NCBI GenBank assembly: GCA_015680685.1
Contig: MNCI01011353.1
Coordinates: 93,217 to 157,216 of the forward strand
DNA length: 64,000 nt
Origin: Gnetum montanum
Taxonomy: Eukaryota; Streptophyta; Gnetopsida; Gnetales; Gnetaceae
Direction of reading: 5' to 3'
The notes below the pieces were generated by a model that saw nothing but the letters and a program-made list of their open reading frames with translations, had not been told where the DNA came from and did no database searches. Shown here piece by piece: positions 45,394-58,959 of this stretch (positions within the stretch are counted from its first letter, which is position 1; each line of letters opens with the position of its first letter). The translations under genes were made by a program, and so were the position numbers.

Positions 45394-45596
45394 TACCTCC
45401 ACAAGTGACTGAAAACTCATTCTTGAGTTAAAAAAATAAGGATAGAGTCCTTTACAAAATTGGAAGGTAGATTTACATGATACTAACTACTCTATACATG
45501 AATCTAGAGTGTTGTAGTGATGTTTTACAAAAATGACACAAACATGACATGACAAAATTTAACAAAAAACAAAATTTGGTAAAGCTTGATGTTGTC

Positions 45597-47907
45597 TTAT
45601 GTTATTCCTAGTGGTGGTGGCTCCTCTATTGGTTACTTTTCCTTTTCGTCAGGCTTCTATGATTTGTAGTGGTTTAGGAGCACCTGCAATTTCTCCTCTT
45701 TCCTTCTTGGATCGTGAACCATCCATGCTAATGAACTAATACTTGATGGAGTTGGCACATCCCACAAACATGGTAGTTGTGGAAATATCTGATTAGCTTT
45801 AACATATAATGCTACAAACTGTCATCTTTTTTATTCAAAAGCTTTGGCTTCTCTCTTAGTTCATGGTAATCTATTAACCTTCAGCTAGGTTTTCTACTAC
45901 ACATTTTTTCCCCTAGTATCTAGCCTTAATTGCTTCTAGATCTGAGTTTGCTACTTGAAGTTTCTATAAAGCATATTTGCAATCTGCAAACTCCTTCTTG
46001 TATAAGGCATATGTGGCTACTACTTGTTATTCAAGCTTACTTCTAGGCCTACCTACTATCAACATGGCCAAGTTAGCATAGTAGAGCTTTGCTAACTCCT
46101 TATATTCCTTTAGGTCCTCTACTTGCAAGTCTTTATTTTTCACTTCTTCTTTATAGGTGTGGGCCATATTTTCCAAGGTGGGTTGCCATTCTAGATTTTG
46201 TGTTGACATGGAACTAATTTTGACCTTCACCATTTGGATCTCTTTCTTGTTGATTTGCTTATACATCCCTACCTGATCATGAAAGTGTTCCTTGAATCAT
46301 TTATGCTTCTTTGCCTCATTCTACCATGCACTTATTTTGATGTCTAACTTCTAACAGACAGTGCATACATCCTTCATGGAGAAGGTTCTATTTTCTCTTG
46401 TGAGGTGGCTCATATCTTGATTGACCTTCACCAGCTATTCCCTTAGCTAGTGGATGCTCTCTTTACAAATATTTTTCTATTTTTCAATAGTGGTCAACTA
46501 CATGTTATCTGTAGCAAGTGGTTTACTTTCCTCTTGTAAGGTAGCAAGTGCTTTAGCATGGACATATGTTTGGGCTTTGGTCATTGAAGCATCCCATACT
46601 ACCTTTTCTTTTTCATTCTCCATCTCTTTATTCTTCTTAAGAAGGTAATTGATCTACTTAGTTATACATTATGGTAATTATTCTAGCACAATGAACTAAG
46701 TTGGATTTTTCCTTTCTATTCTCAAGGTTATGAGCTCTTTTTGTAATCTACAAAGCTCATTCTCAACATGCTCTACCTTGGTTTTGACCATGATTAGTTT
46801 CCCTTTAGTGATGACCAATTCAAACTATGTTGTAGTGACATTACTAAGAATGTCAAAGATATTTATCATAACCTATCCTATCTACAAAAATCTATCTAAC
46901 ACATCTTCATGATCTACATGAGTCATAGAGGTACCAACTAACATTTGAGCATCTTTGGTTTCATAAAAATTAGCTAGTTGCATAATAGGTACATTTTCTT
47001 TAATGTGATTTGTGATCACTTATATGGCTCCCACTACATCATGGTGCTACATTATCACAATTGTGGCTCCTTCTCTAGATTCAAGAACCACTTGAAATGA
47101 TGCAGCATACCAAAAATCTATTATGACCACTTAGCCTTTCCTCTTGAATACACTAATATTTGTCCATTTGTTGGATTTGCTAAGATGGTTGGCCTAATTG
47201 CATCATCAATTACTTTGAATAAATTGGCCTCTTCCCTACTTTCCCATCTAATGGTTTCTACAATTTGCTACAAATGACTCATTGAATGCCTATAATCTTA
47301 TGACAACAATGGTGAAACTTGTTGTTGCTATTGTTGTTATTACTTTGTAATTTGGGTAGTCTACTCAATGCCTAGTTTTTATTTTATTTAGTCCTTTTTG
47401 GAAGGCACTAGGTTGATCATTTAGACATAGGAAGCATTTTGTGCCTTCCAGCTCATTTGAATAACTTCCAAATAAGAAAAGGAAATGTAAGTGTTAACTT
47501 CCTTGCCTTTCTCTCCTAAAAAAACCTTGGGATTTTTGTGAAGTAGAGGTGAGTGATGTTTGCATTAAAATTTCCCATTAATATTGCACTACCTCTAGCC
47601 ACATCTATAGAAATTTGGTTTAATATCTTGGTGGGAAATAAGTGATAAGTGCCAATTTCAAAATAGATCTTTTTTACTGTAGTTAGTTTTCCTCATTGTC
47701 CTTGCCATATGCCTACTACAACCTCAACTTTCTAGTGTCTTTGTCAAATCTTGTTGATATTTGTGCCACCTTTGCCCCTTCATTGGGCACATCTAGTACC
47801 TCTATAATTACCTTAACTAAGTAAGACATCGATATCCCTTCAATTTTTACTATAGCATTTGCTTTCTAATTTTTCCAAAATTTAAGTGTTTTTCCTAAAT
47901 ACCACTT
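45597..47907 (-). pseudogene. 3' ORF of A3, copy 2 (N-terminus missing)
   Basis: Ends LGIT with a TAA at 45,597-45,599. The best preserved stretch (46,266-46,027) reads MYKQINKKEIQMVKVKISSM through LAKLYYANLAMLIVGRPRSK, matching A1 1,561-1,253. The ANFYETKD and HHDVVGAI-ITNHIK equivalents lie near 47,060-46,960. The reading stops at the single N at 47,908. By comparison with copy 1, about 635 bp holding the ATG and first part of the ORF are missing there. Confidence 0.75.
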
Positions 47908-47908
47908 N
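47908..47908. other. Single N marking about 635 bp missing relative to copy 1
   Basis: The left flank CCTAAATACCACTT corresponds to about 23,790, the right flank ATGACTAAGATGAGCACT to about 24,430. The offset between copies changes by about 635 here. Confidence 0.8.
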
Positions 47909-48121
47909 TTTCCTCACTAGCATCCCCTCCCAATGACTAAGATGAGCACTCTAGGATCACATAGATTTGAAAATCATAAAAATTGGAGCAATAATGCACA
48001 AGTTATGGGCACTATAAGATGGGGTGTCAAAGCACTTAGTTGTAAAGAAAATTTTGCAACAACTCTCCTTTTATAAAAATCAAAAATAAAATTTTTTTTC
48101 TAACTTCCCTACACTATATAT

Positions 48122-48206
48122 AATATTTATAAGTGTGATATTGTAAATATGCCATTGTAGATGTGATATCATAGGTGCTTGCAATATCGTATCTATGATA
48201 TCACCT
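48122..48206 (-). promoter_or_regulatory. Internal promoter-like module of A3, copy 2
   Basis: ATATC/CAATATCG motifs (48,136-48,206) followed on the minus strand by CTTATAAATATTATATAT (48,115-48,132). The palindrome seen at 24,676 has decayed here to GCAATATCGTATCTATGATA. Confidence 0.55.
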
Positions 48207-48528
48207 TAGAAAAAATCAAATTTTCTTAAGATTATTTAGGGAAATTTTGAGTCCCATCGAATGGATGGAAGATATGCATCATGTTGAAATGGTCATGAAA
48301 TGGAGATGATATTTTAGGTCTTCAGGTGTGGAAAAGAAGCATTGAAAGTCTATGATTAAGGATTCTAGGGCTACGAAAGAATATGAGGTATTGATTGAAT
48401 GAATAAGATAGACAATGATGTTATGTCATTAGAAGAGATAGTGAATGATATGGGAAGGGTTTATTGTCATTTATTGGAATTGAAAGATTCAAGATGATGT
48501 GGAATCTCTTGGTAGGTATAAGATAATA

Positions 48529-48585
48529 GTTATACAAATGGATCCTTCCCAAAGCACGCTCAAGCCCTTAATACCCTTGTATAAC
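48529..48585 (-). other. Conserved inverted-repeat block, A3 copy 2
   Basis: GTTATACAA (48,529-48,537) pairs with TTGTATAAC (48,577-48,585). The outermost G:C pair of copy 1 is lost. Confidence 0.6.
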
Positions 48586-49017
48586 CATGCCTAGAAGTAT
48601 CCTTAGGCACTTAAGGAGTTGAATGTATTGCATACCTATTTAGCAAGACACATATGTTAGGACCACCAAATTGGAAAAATAACTCTATGTAATACAAAAT
48701 CATAAGTAATGATTATCCAAACAATGAGATGAAATGGGCTTAGAAGGAATTGTATAAATTAGGACATTAGGTCTCTTACCATAAGCATAATGAATTCTTG
48801 TATTTTATTAGTGGTTAAAGTAATCATTAGCCTGTATGTCCAAGATTTAAACCAATTCTAGAACACATTCTAGTGACATTGCATCGTTTCACCTCTTGGA
48901 ATTATAATGATAAGACCATCAATATTACAAGGGATATTGTCACTTGGCATATTATTGAAGGAAGGAATTTTATTCATGGCAGTTTATTTTTAGTTTTACA
49001 TTTCTGAGCAACCACCT

Positions 49018-49050
49018 ACCTTTAGGAATGGATAACATGTCTTTCCAATG
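49018..49050 (-). promoter_or_regulatory. Conserved spacer motif, A3 copy 2
   Basis: Minus-strand GACATGTTATCCATTCC followed by TAAAGGT, at 433 bp from the inverted-repeat block. Confidence 0.55.
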
Positions 49051-49105
49051 GGACCCCTAGAAATTTATTCTATGCTATTTTATTTTTTATCTATGTCAAT
49101 ATTTT

Positions 49106-49110
49106 AAGGT
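49106..49110. repeat. Target-site duplication of B2, left
   Basis: AAGGT, identical in sequence and context to 25,594-25,598. Confidence 0.85.
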
Positions 49111-50008
49111 TAATGAGTAGCAAAGTTACCCCTATGTCCAACCATATGAATCACAAAGTGTTCATGCATAATCCGGTTGAATTTTGTGGACTCTATAGTT
49201 TTTTGGTACATTAGATTTCTAGAAAGTAAACTAGGCATTAAGAATGTCCGTTGTCTTCCCAACTATACTTGTGAGGCTTAATGGTATGGTTTAAGTTTAA
49301 TTGAGTCATATGATTTTTATGATTTTATATTTTATGGTTTTGGTGCTTAAAATAAATAGAATAGAGGATAAAGTAATTTAATGCCTACTTTAATCTAATT
49401 GGCTAACTATTGTTTAACTAGTTCTAACATAAGTATCCAATCCCACTTGTTGTACACATCCTAAACACATATAACATTACTAGGTTACCAAGTATAAGTG
49501 TTGCTGGGATTACCAAACATCATACGCATGCTTGAAGTAGTCATACTTATGTGTTTACTTAATTGCTATTTAGCTTATCTTGCTTCATTACCTAATTAGC
49601 TTAATTACCAAGGAACATTGAATAAATAACTACAATTATTAAATGCATGAATAAAATATTTAATCTATCTAGAATGTTGCAAGGTTTATCAAGAAGCTCA
49701 CCTTTATTGTTGCATACACTGTCATGCTCAGGGACAATAATTTTCAAATAAAGATATGTACACTCAATGACTCTTGTTTCAAGCACTAGGGAAAATATTC
49801 TAACTTTCAAATGAAAAAACTATAAGAGCTTCATTACAACTATCCCAAGATGATGCCTAAACACAATGGGTTGACACGTATTTATATTCAAAAATAGATC
49901 CTACATCAATAGGGCCATGCCAACACATCAAATGATGCATTGATGGGGACTAGTTGACGTGGCCCAGTCGATGAGGCCTTGTTGATGAGGCCAATCTACA
50001 ACTCATGA
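49111..50008 (-). repeat. 3' LTR of B2 (family B), 898 bp
   Basis: In minus sense it starts at 50,008 (TCATGAGT, a decayed TGATGAGT) and ends CTCATTA at 49,111. The TATA box is ATATAAATA (49,878-49,887). GGCC..TCGA repeats lie at 49,910-50,000. Confidence 0.85.
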
Positions 50009-50230
50009 TACTTCCATGACTAAATGAAAACTCATCCTCAAGTTCTTACAAAATTGGAAAGGTATGGGATTATTGACTAGCACATGACTCAAGAAAACTA
50101 CATGACAAAATTGAGTGCCTAGGTGTACAGATCAACAAAATTACAAATTATGGTGTTCATGATACAAAATTGAACACCAAACAAAAATTAGATAACATGT
50201 CATCTAATGGTGTGAGGACAATTGAAAAGA

Positions 50231-53093
50231 TTACATGATCCTAGGCAATGGAAGCTGTTGAGGCTCCAACGAACCTTCTCTAGCTTCAACCACATGTGAG
50301 AGTTGACATTATTATGGCTATCCAGCTACTACTACAACTTCTAGTGGCAAATAGAAAGCATCTAGTAATGCTTTCATTTTCACCCCCTTACTCTTGGGAT
50401 CATACATGATCCACATAATGTTTCCAATGTGGGTCAGAATGGGCACATTCCAAGGATATGAAATTACTAGGAAAAGCTCCTTAGCATTGACAAACTAGGC
50501 AAAAAATTATTTGCATTCAATATGAAATGCCCTAACTACATTCTACAGCTCTTGGTAGTTATTTTTTCTCCTAGCTAGGTTCTTAGCAATTGATCATTGA
50601 TTAATGAATCATGCCTTGAGAACATCATGTTTGACATTTGTCATCTTAAGTTTTTTCTTGGTGTCCTTGTGATGCTTGAACTCAACCTCGTACAACAAGT
50701 ATGAGCTAGTTGCCTATTTTTCAAGTTCTAACCACAACCATCTAGCAATAAACATTGCCAAATTTATGTATCAAAGATTGGTCAGTTCCATATATTCTAT
50801 CATTTCTTTGATTTTCAACACCCTCATGTGTATCTCCACTTTGTTATAGGCATCTATCCCATTAATGATAGGCTACCATACTTATTTTTCTTTTTGGATT
50901 TACTAGAGGGCCTCATTTACTTTTACCTTAGCCACTTGGATATGTTTCTCATTAACCTCCTTCTATAGGCCAACCTAGTCTCTAAAGTGATTCTTGACTT
51001 TCTCAAATTTCAGAGCCTCATTTTTCCATGCAACAATTTCAATGGTAGATTTTTGGCATAAGGCATGAACTTCCTCCATAGAAAGATTGTGATTTTCTAC
51101 TACCAATTTCCTCAATTTTGTGTTTTCTCTAGATATCGACTCCTGCTATTAATGGATGAATTCTTACATCTATTATTTTTGTACATCAACATTTCACAAG
51201 TAATGGTTTTCTTTGGCTAGTGTTTCATTTTCCTAGTGTGTCTAAACCAAGTCCTTTTGAATTCAATAGATCTTTGCTTCCACTATAGATAGGTTAAAGA
51301 TAGACATCACCATTTCATCCTCATCTTTTTTTAATCATTCTTGAAGCTACTAAAAAGCTTCATCTCTGGTTATTGCAGGGTTGAAGAGTGCAGGGTCAAC
51401 AAAACAAGCATGTAGTTCAGCAACCTCTACAGCCAAGTGTTGGTTTCTGCTTGAGTCATTTCAAGTTGTCCATCTAAGATGATATATTTCCACTTTTCCT
51501 TGAGCAACTCCAATTGCGTTGTAGTAATATTATCAAGAAAATCAAAGATGTCTAGAATTAGTTGCCTGGTCCCCACTGGATGGTCCAACAACTCTTCATG
51601 CTAGGCTACACTCAATCTTCCACTAAAAGTTCCTATGAATGTTTGCACATCTTGGAGTGCAAAAATTTCTGGTACAAATTTCATAGGTGCATTTAATTTC
51701 TCCATGACTCACTTAGCAACCACTTCTATAGCTATCTCCTTCCCTTGGTGCTGCATCACCAGTACAATTGCTCCCTCACCCTCCTCTATGTGCATGAAAA
51801 AGGAGGTGACATTCCTAGAGATTTTTGGGAATAGATGATGTTGAGGAAGAGATACAATCACCTCTCAAGCACTGGGATTCGATATTATGAGTAGCTACAT
51901 TTGTTGTACTAAAAATAATGATCCACCTCCCTCCATCTAACTAGTTGCTCAAGCCACTTCGTTAAGGTGACTCATTGCAGGTTGATACACAAATAGATCT
52001 CCACCACTGATTCTTGCTTTCTTCTCCTACTATTGCAAGGGTTGCTCTTAGATTTTTCATAGGCATTCAATGGCAATGTGGGCTTTTAGTGTTGTTTCCT
52101 AAGTAGGTGCTGGAGATGGCAGTTGTTGCTCCTCTTCTTTAGATATGTTAGGTTTCTTTTTCCTCATCATTTCAAACCAAAAGCCAATGAGAGTATGCTT
52201 AATCATGCCATTTGCATAGTGGACTATCCCTAACCTTTTGCATAGTTTTCTATAAGGCATGGGAAGGGAAAGGTTTTTCTTCCATGTTCATTTTCTTTGA
52301 AATTTTTTTCTATCTCTAGATAGATTAATTATAAAAGGTTTTCTAGAAATTTTCCACTTAGAGCAATGCATGCTTGGGTGGAGAAGGCAATCATCTTACT
52401 AGGCCTCACCATTGAATTGAGGTGACTGGCCACTATCTTAAAGTATACATGCTCCACTAGTATGAGCACACCAAAATCCTTATGATAAACCCTCTAACAC
52501 CATTCAGTCCACTTATTTTTCACCTCTAGATTAGCTTGTGTAGATAGCTCTGCCAATTATGTTCTAAAATTAGGCAACCTAAGAGCCTACATGATGGCTT
52601 CAACTAATTAGGACATGTGAATGTCCTTAATCTTCATAGTGGAACCTACCCTTGTATTATTCCAAAAGAGGTACATCTCTCCAATGTACCACTCCCCACT
52701 AGAAGTGATGATTGGACACATGGGATATGTTTGTAATTAAGTGTTTACCTCTACTAAAGCATGCTCTAAGAATGGCCCAAAGTTTAGTTCATAGAGAACT
52801 GAGTGTTGGACATCATGGGGCCTAATTGTGTTAAGGTAGGCTTTTGTTAGTGTGACTTCAAGTCTCAGTATGAGCCTTAGTACCTCCCTTTACGATTATT
52901 GTTCTATTGCAACCTCTTCCTCAAGAATTTGTCAAACAAATTTTACTAAAGACTCCTCCTAAAGAGGTCCTATTACATGGGTTTCTTCTACATGTTCCTA
53001 GGCTTGTTCATACTAACCCCTTCCAGGTTTGGGTCATTTCTCCCTTAGTTATGATAGTTGTCTCTCCTATGGTTGTTTCAATCTTGATGCCAT
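50231..53093 (-). pseudogene. 3' ORF of B2
   Basis: Starts at 53,093 (MASRLKQP, then a stop) and ends PLPRIM with TAA at 50,231-50,233. It has the same segments as B1, including WPIITSSGEWYIGEMYLF near 52,700 and a coiled-coil C-terminal half. Lengths differ from B1 by about 20 bp. It is stop- and frameshift-laden. Confidence 0.75.
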
Positions 53094-53559
53094 CTATAAT
53101 CATAACATGACCACGGGTTAGCAATTATTGTGTAATGTGAAATCACTAAGATATCTTATCTTGTTAAGAAGGTTACACCTAGCTATGTTGTGATTATGGA
53201 TGATTTGATCAATTTTAATCATTAGTTTAATTGTATCTTAATGTTAATAAGTGATTATAGTCATACCAAAGGGTGTTGGAAGGGTCAAAATCTCAAAAAT
53301 TGATGGTTTTATATCATTGTATTTATTAACCATTTGGGGGAGTTAGAAAAGTTTTTTAAAAATTCTTGCCAAAAACCTTAAGGTTTGTGGCTCCCATGAC
53401 TAAGAGCTTACCTCTAGTAGCTGCAGGATCGAAGAATGGAGTGATTCAAGTAAACAATCAGAAAGTTATGAACTTTGGAAGGTTTTGGGCTTTGAAAAAT
53501 GGCAAAAACTCCTCTCTTGTTGTGAAGAAAATGACAATAAATTTGAAAGTGTTCAATGG

Positions 53560-53655
53560 TATTTATAGAGTTTTTGTATTATGTTGAAGGGGCCTAGTCA
53601 ATGAGGCCCCATCAATGGGGTCAACTACATTGACTAGGCTTAGTCGACATGACTA
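53560..53655 (-). promoter_or_regulatory. Internal promoter-like module of B2
   Basis: GGCCTAGTCAATGAGGCCCC-type repeats (53,587-53,655) followed on the minus strand by CTCTATAAATACC (53,560-53,569). The ATG is 467 bp downstream. Confidence 0.65.
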
Positions 53656-53923
53656 TTGGCCACCATTGACTTTTAGAAACTTTAAAAATATAAGAAATTT
53701 TTGAGTGAAATGGGAGTCAAATGGAAGCCCAAAAAGCTATGAACATGATGAAAATAGTAGAATATGGTGTTGGAGTTTAAAAATTTAGAAGATTCAGAAA
53801 ATGGTTGGAGAATGAAATTTATGAAAGTTTAAGGAGCATAAAGCTGGATGCATAATGGGGCACATGAAGAATATGATTGCAGAAATGTCTAAGGTAAGGG
53901 GCTTAACTATCTAAAGTAAGAGA

Positions 53924-53976
53924 TATGCAAGTGGGTCCTCCACATAGCAGGCATATGCCCTTTTTGCCCTTGCATA
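53924..53976 (-). other. Conserved inverted-repeat block, B2 copy
   Basis: TATGCAAG (53,924-53,931) and CTTGCATA (53,969-53,976) are perfect complements. The core is GTGGGTCCTCCACATAGCAG. Confidence 0.65.
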
Positions 53977-54387
53977 ACCCTAACTAAGGAGTTCGTGTGC
54001 CCCACAATCAATTAATTGTTATGAAAAGTTAAAGAACAACCAAAATGAATCTATCTAAGAATTCCAACACATCAAACTAAGACATTGAGCATAACAAGGA
54101 AAGCAACAATGAGCTAAGTTATGACAACATAGATGGATGACAAAGAAAGTGGGATGGAATCCAAAATTGAGGTCATAAGAGGTTCCTTATGAAGTTTGTA
54201 TTTAAAATGACTTGAGAAGATCCATCCTTAGTCCAAATTAAAATTAACCACTTTTAGTAACTTCACATTACCACTCCAAGATCGATCATCCCCCTCAAGA
54301 TAGAAGATTGCTCCCATAAAACAACCACCATTCCATAAAGAGAAGAAAAAAGAAGTAGGAAATGAGAGAAGGCCTTAGTTAGAGGGG

Positions 54388-54415
54388 ACCTTCAGGCATG
54401 GGTAATGTCTTTCTA
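54388..54415 (-). promoter_or_regulatory. Conserved spacer motif, B2
   Basis: Minus-strand GACTAGAAAGACATTACCCA followed by TGCCTGAAGGT, with a few bases lost in the middle. It sits 412 bp from the inverted-repeat block. Confidence 0.5.
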
Positions 54416-55179
54416 GTCCCATAACCAGTGCCTATGGACCATTTATTTGTCTAAGGAATGTGCTTTAGATTCCCACCATGTGTTTTTTTTCCTTAAATTG
54501 GAGCCATACCATGTAAAGACTTTATATAACTTCCTGTTATTGGTTGACATGAAACGACAAGAAATTAATGAAAAAACTTAAGTACTCAAGTAAGTAGAAA
54601 AGTACAAAGAGTATTGAGTCCTCTTGAAGTCACATCCTATGAAAACCTTTGAATCCTTCCAAATTCTAAAAACTACCAGGGTCACCAATTAATTAAAGTT
54701 TATTTAATGAAAGGAACCTCAAACTTTCAAAATAAGGAAAACCATAGAGTTTGTGGATGGGTGGATGATGTGGACTCACTACCTATTTTATGAAAAATAA
54801 ACCATGTCCTATTCATCAAACATTATAATTCAAAAATAAAAATCAAACATTAGCAATCAAAATATTAAACACAAATTACCATTGGTATACAACAACATTG
54901 GCACTGTGTCCTATGGTAATAAAGCATATTTATTAACAAAAATAATGAAATTTCATACAAAAATAAAGTAAACTATATAAAAAATTATAAAATATTCAAG
55001 AAAGATAAAGCATACTAACAATGTTGTAAAACAAAAATCGAGAAAATAAATAGAATCAAAAATCAAAAATAGGTAAAAATCAATAGAGTATAAAACAAAA
55101 ATGTATAACAAAAAAAGTGAAAAACAAAAGAGACATGTGTATGGTTAGCATGGATGGCCATCTCCTCCATGACTAAGTT

Positions 55180-56340
55180 GAAAGGAGGAGATTCAGAATA
55201 TAAAGCATGGTTGTCCATCCAATGAGGTAGTAGTTGTATTGGCTTACCTTGGCTCTAAGAAAGGTTTAACTTGTTGGATGTTGACCAACTACTTTCTATG
55301 TGAGCTCTTAGGTTTTTGTCCTAGCATGGCCCCAAAGGAAAAGGTTTTATTAATTATATAAGATCCCTCCCACAATGTTTGAAACTTTATTTTCTAGGGT
55401 GTGTGGGGTTCTAGTAGAGAACCTTATCTCCCAGTTGAAATTTTACTTTCCGTATTCTAAGGTCATGGCACTTCTTATTGTATGCCTTGTGCACTTCATT
55501 TGAAGATAGGGCCACCAATCAATTTTTATCAAGCACATTTAGGTTTATTAATCTTTTTCTTTATGCTAGGCTTAGGTTAAGGTCCAAGTCACAAGTTGTT
55601 GAAAATGTACAGAGTTTAGATTAGACTAGAAGTGTTGGAAATTTTCCATATACTAGCTCATAAGGAAAGTACCTTATGGGGAGTTTCCACATTGTGTAAT
55701 AGGCCCAGAGGACATTGTTGAGTTTTTTGTTCCAGTCTCTCCTATATTTTCTTATATTTCTTATTAGAATTGTTATGATCTCCCTATTGGTAACTTCTAC
55801 TTGACCGTTGGCTTGGGGGATGATAGGGTGTTGTTAATTTATGTTCAAACCCCAAGTGCTACATCAACTTTTGAAAGATAGAACCTATAAAATGAGTTTC
55901 ATTGTAAAAAATTAGTGCATGCAACACACCAAACCTATTTATAATATGTTTTTGTACAAATTGAGAAATAGTGAATGATGTACAGTTAGTGACGGCTACT
56001 GCTTGTGCCCATTTGGTGCAATAGTCAACTACTACGATGATGCATGCCTTTCCATTAAACATGGATCTGATGGGACCCATAAAGTCTATGTTGCATATGT
56101 CAAAGGGCTTTAGTGGTTGAATCCACTGTTGAGGATCCTCCATTTTAGCAATCATCCCACCATCTCATTGATAGCATTCATAGGATTAGACAAACTAGTG
56201 GGCATCTCTAAAGATTATAGGCCAATAGTATCCTACCATTAGGATTTTTATGGCCATGCATCTCCTAGCATAGTGGCTTCTGCAAGAGCCTTCATGAGCA
56301 TCTTGGAGAATGTGCAATTGGTCTACATTAGGGACACACC
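55180..56340 (-). pseudogene. Integrase of B2
   Basis: The open stretch 56,155-55,859 reads FDICNIDFMGPIRSMFNGKA through NRFGVLHALIFYNETHF. The first catalytic Asp is kept, but the second (DNG in B1) has become YNE. The HEGSCRSHYARR zinc part lies near 56,290-56,250. The C-terminal half is interrupted by stops. Confidence 0.75.
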
Positions 56341-56519
56341 AATGAACTAGGCCATCAATGCATATCTTGTAAAGGTGTCCATTGATTTCTATGAAGTACT
56401 TAGCCTAATGAAGAAATTATTTTTTTTCTTAAAGTCAAAATCTTATGGCATCTCTTAAGTGAGAAGGTAAGTGAGGATGCCATCATACCATTTTTATTTG
56501 GTGGGAACTTAATCATTTA

Positions 56520-56950
56520 TTACTCGTGTAAAATGAAGTTCATTTAGAAATTGATCAAAGAATGGGCTCTCCTCCTCTTTGTTATCCCATATTAACTGAG
56601 AGAGATGGTCAGTGAGCACATTATTAATCCCTTTCTAATCTATCATTGTGAGATCGAATTCCTACAAGATCATGAGCCATCATATGACACGGGGGCTCAC
56701 CATTGGCTTGTTCATTAGGAAGTAGATGGTATTGTGATTAGTCTGCACAAATACTTTATATCAAAACACATAGTGCCTAAACTTTTCAAAAGCGTACACC
56801 ATTACCATTAGTTTTTTTTAATAGTGGTGTAATTAAATTGTGCACCCATAATGCTTCAACTCACATAGTGGATGTAATATGGATGTTTCTTATCATCCAA
56901 CTACATAAGCATAACTCCCAAGCCATAATTAGATACATCTATCATTATAT
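56520..56950 (-). pseudogene. RNase H of B2
   Basis: The same segments as B1 are recognisable in broken frames (HPYYIHYVS..IMGAQFNYTT, ...MNKPMVSPRVI). A one-base loss in the KK(E)LM region (about 56,815) shifts the frame. Confidence 0.65.
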
Positions 56951-57169
56951 GAAATGGTCTAGACTAGTCTGGTGCCCATAGAATTAGAGTTTCTATGAGT
57001 TTTTCCTTTAGCTATTAGAATGTATGTTCATACTCCTTAGTCTAGATAAATAAAGCATCTTTCTTTGTAAGCTTAACCAATAGCTTTGTAATCTTAGAGA
57101 AATTCTATATAAACCATTGGAAGTAGCCAATGTGTCAAAGGAATGATCAAAGATCTTTAACTACCTCTG

Positions 57170-57860
57170 GTTGATGTGTGATTCCTTGGATGAGCCTTAT
57201 CTTTTTCAAGTCTACCTTAATCCCCTTTTGAGAAATTTGATGCCCGAGTACTATGCCTTCCTAGATCATTAAATGGTTTTTCTACCAATTGAGCCTAAGG
57301 CTTGTTTCAACACATCTTTTCAGTACTTTCTCAAGGTAATCCAGGGCTTGCCCAAATGTAGCCCCATAGGTAGAGAAATCATCTATAAATACTTCTACAC
57401 TACTACCAATCTACTGTTGGAAAATACTAAGGACCAGACGTTGAAATGTTGCACGGGCATTACACAAAATTAACGACATCTTGAAATATGTAAAAGTTTC
57501 CTAGGGACTCATGAATGTTGTTTTGGCCTAACCTTCTAGCATAATTTGTATTTTATTATAGCCACTACAACCATCTAAGAAGCTATAATAGAAATGTCTA
57601 GATATTGTGTCCAACACTTGGTCCACAAATAGTAATGAAAAATGACCTTTAAATGTTGCCATATTCAATATCCTAAAGTTGATGCAAACCCTTCACTTAC
57701 CACCTTTATTTAGCATAATTATGAGTGGGCTAACCCACTCACTATCCATAATGGGATAGATGAACCCCACCTTGAAGAGCTATTCTATTTCCTCTTTGAC
57801 AATTTACTTCAACTTAGGGTTCAGTCACCTCTACAGCTATCTTCTTGGATTCATGGCTAG
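57170..57860 (-). pseudogene. Reverse transcriptase of B2
   Basis: Equivalent to 33,640-34,300. The catalytic box reads VFIDDFSTYGA (FIDD at 57,378-57,389), and the DGCSGYNKIQI equivalent lies near 57,590-57,540. Stops and frameshifts are present. Confidence 0.7.
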
Positions 57861-58458
57861 GTTAGTGTAGATCTGATGCTACCATATCCTTGGATCAATT
57901 CCAATCAACTTAGGATATGACCAAGCAAAGGCTATTGGCCATTTTTTAACCACCTTCAATAGCTTATCTTTTTGTTTAGAAGAACGATTTTCATTGATGA
58001 TAATCAACTTGCCATTTTTTTTAAATGCATACTTCATGCTAGCTAGTATGGTTTTTAACTCTAGGGGCTCTTACTTGAAATTATCAACTCTCCCCAATAG
58101 GTATCATCAGTTTCATCATTAGAGAGTTACTGATGAACTTGCTTAATTTCATCCATGTCTTCAACATAGGTACATGTCAGGCACTTAGTAGGTTTCATGC
58201 ATCATGTGCTACTATCAGAATTAGTAATCAGCCACTGGATGCCCTCTTTTTTTGTGGCTACTACATATAAGCATCTTTGGATATCAATTTCATGTGCACA
58301 CAAATTAGATTCTTTGATGAATGTACTCCTAATGGATTATATTTTTTACACGAATTGCACCTGATATTAGTGTATGCAATGCATGGAACTCACTTCTTCT
58401 TGAGGCATCCAAATTTGTTCTCCTTGGAGATTTCTAAGGAGAGGTCCCTGATGCCCAT

Positions 58459-58776
58459 TCATGCCTCAACAATGCTTAACCATGTATGTCCAATAATTAT
58501 GGAAAAGTTTCCTTTGTAGTTTTCTACCTTGATCACTAAAAAATTGATAGGATAGGACCACCCACAAACTATAGTCATAATGTCCTTCACTAATCCCAAA
58601 GGAATAGTGATTGAATGGTCTACCAATTTCAAAGAGATATTGTTCTTCTTTAGAGGTGGTAGGTTCCAAGCCTTATACATGTCATAGGAGATGATATTAA
58701 CACCAAAATCAAAATTAAGAAGAGCCTTGCAAGGCTCATGTCCAATGATTTGTAAGTAAATAAGAGGACTTCCCAA
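58459..58776 (-). pseudogene. Aspartic protease of B2
   Basis: This is the longest open protease in the window: 105 codons, GSPLIYLQIIGHEPCKALLN through NFSIIIGHTWLSIVEA. The active site is degraded to LNFDFGVN. ITIPLGLVKDIMTIVCGWSY matches B1. Confidence 0.8.
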
Positions 58777-58959
58777 GTAAGTTCACTTTGTGGAAAGGTT
58801 GCTAGCCTTGATATAATCAAATATAGCATGATTAAACATCACAATGCTAATTTGAGATGGCTTTTGGTTTAAAGGGCTCTCGAATGTGTTTGATGCAAAG
58901 GATGAGGGTGTTGGAGATACAAGGTAACTAGCTATATTAGGTTGCGAGGATTTGGAAGA

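Larger units (their letters stand above)
48207..49105 (-). other. Noncoding spacer of A3, proximal part, copy 2
   Basis: Equivalent to 24,701-25,593, with the inverted-repeat block at 48,529-48,585 and the conserved motif at 49,018-49,050. No gene is seen. Confidence 0.65.
53656..55130 (-). other. Noncoding pol-to-3'ORF spacer of B2
   Basis: No gene is seen. It holds a sense U-rich tract (54,900-55,130), the GGATGATGTGGACTCACT block (about 54,762), the conserved motif (54,388-54,415) and the inverted-repeat block (53,924-53,976). Confidence 0.65.
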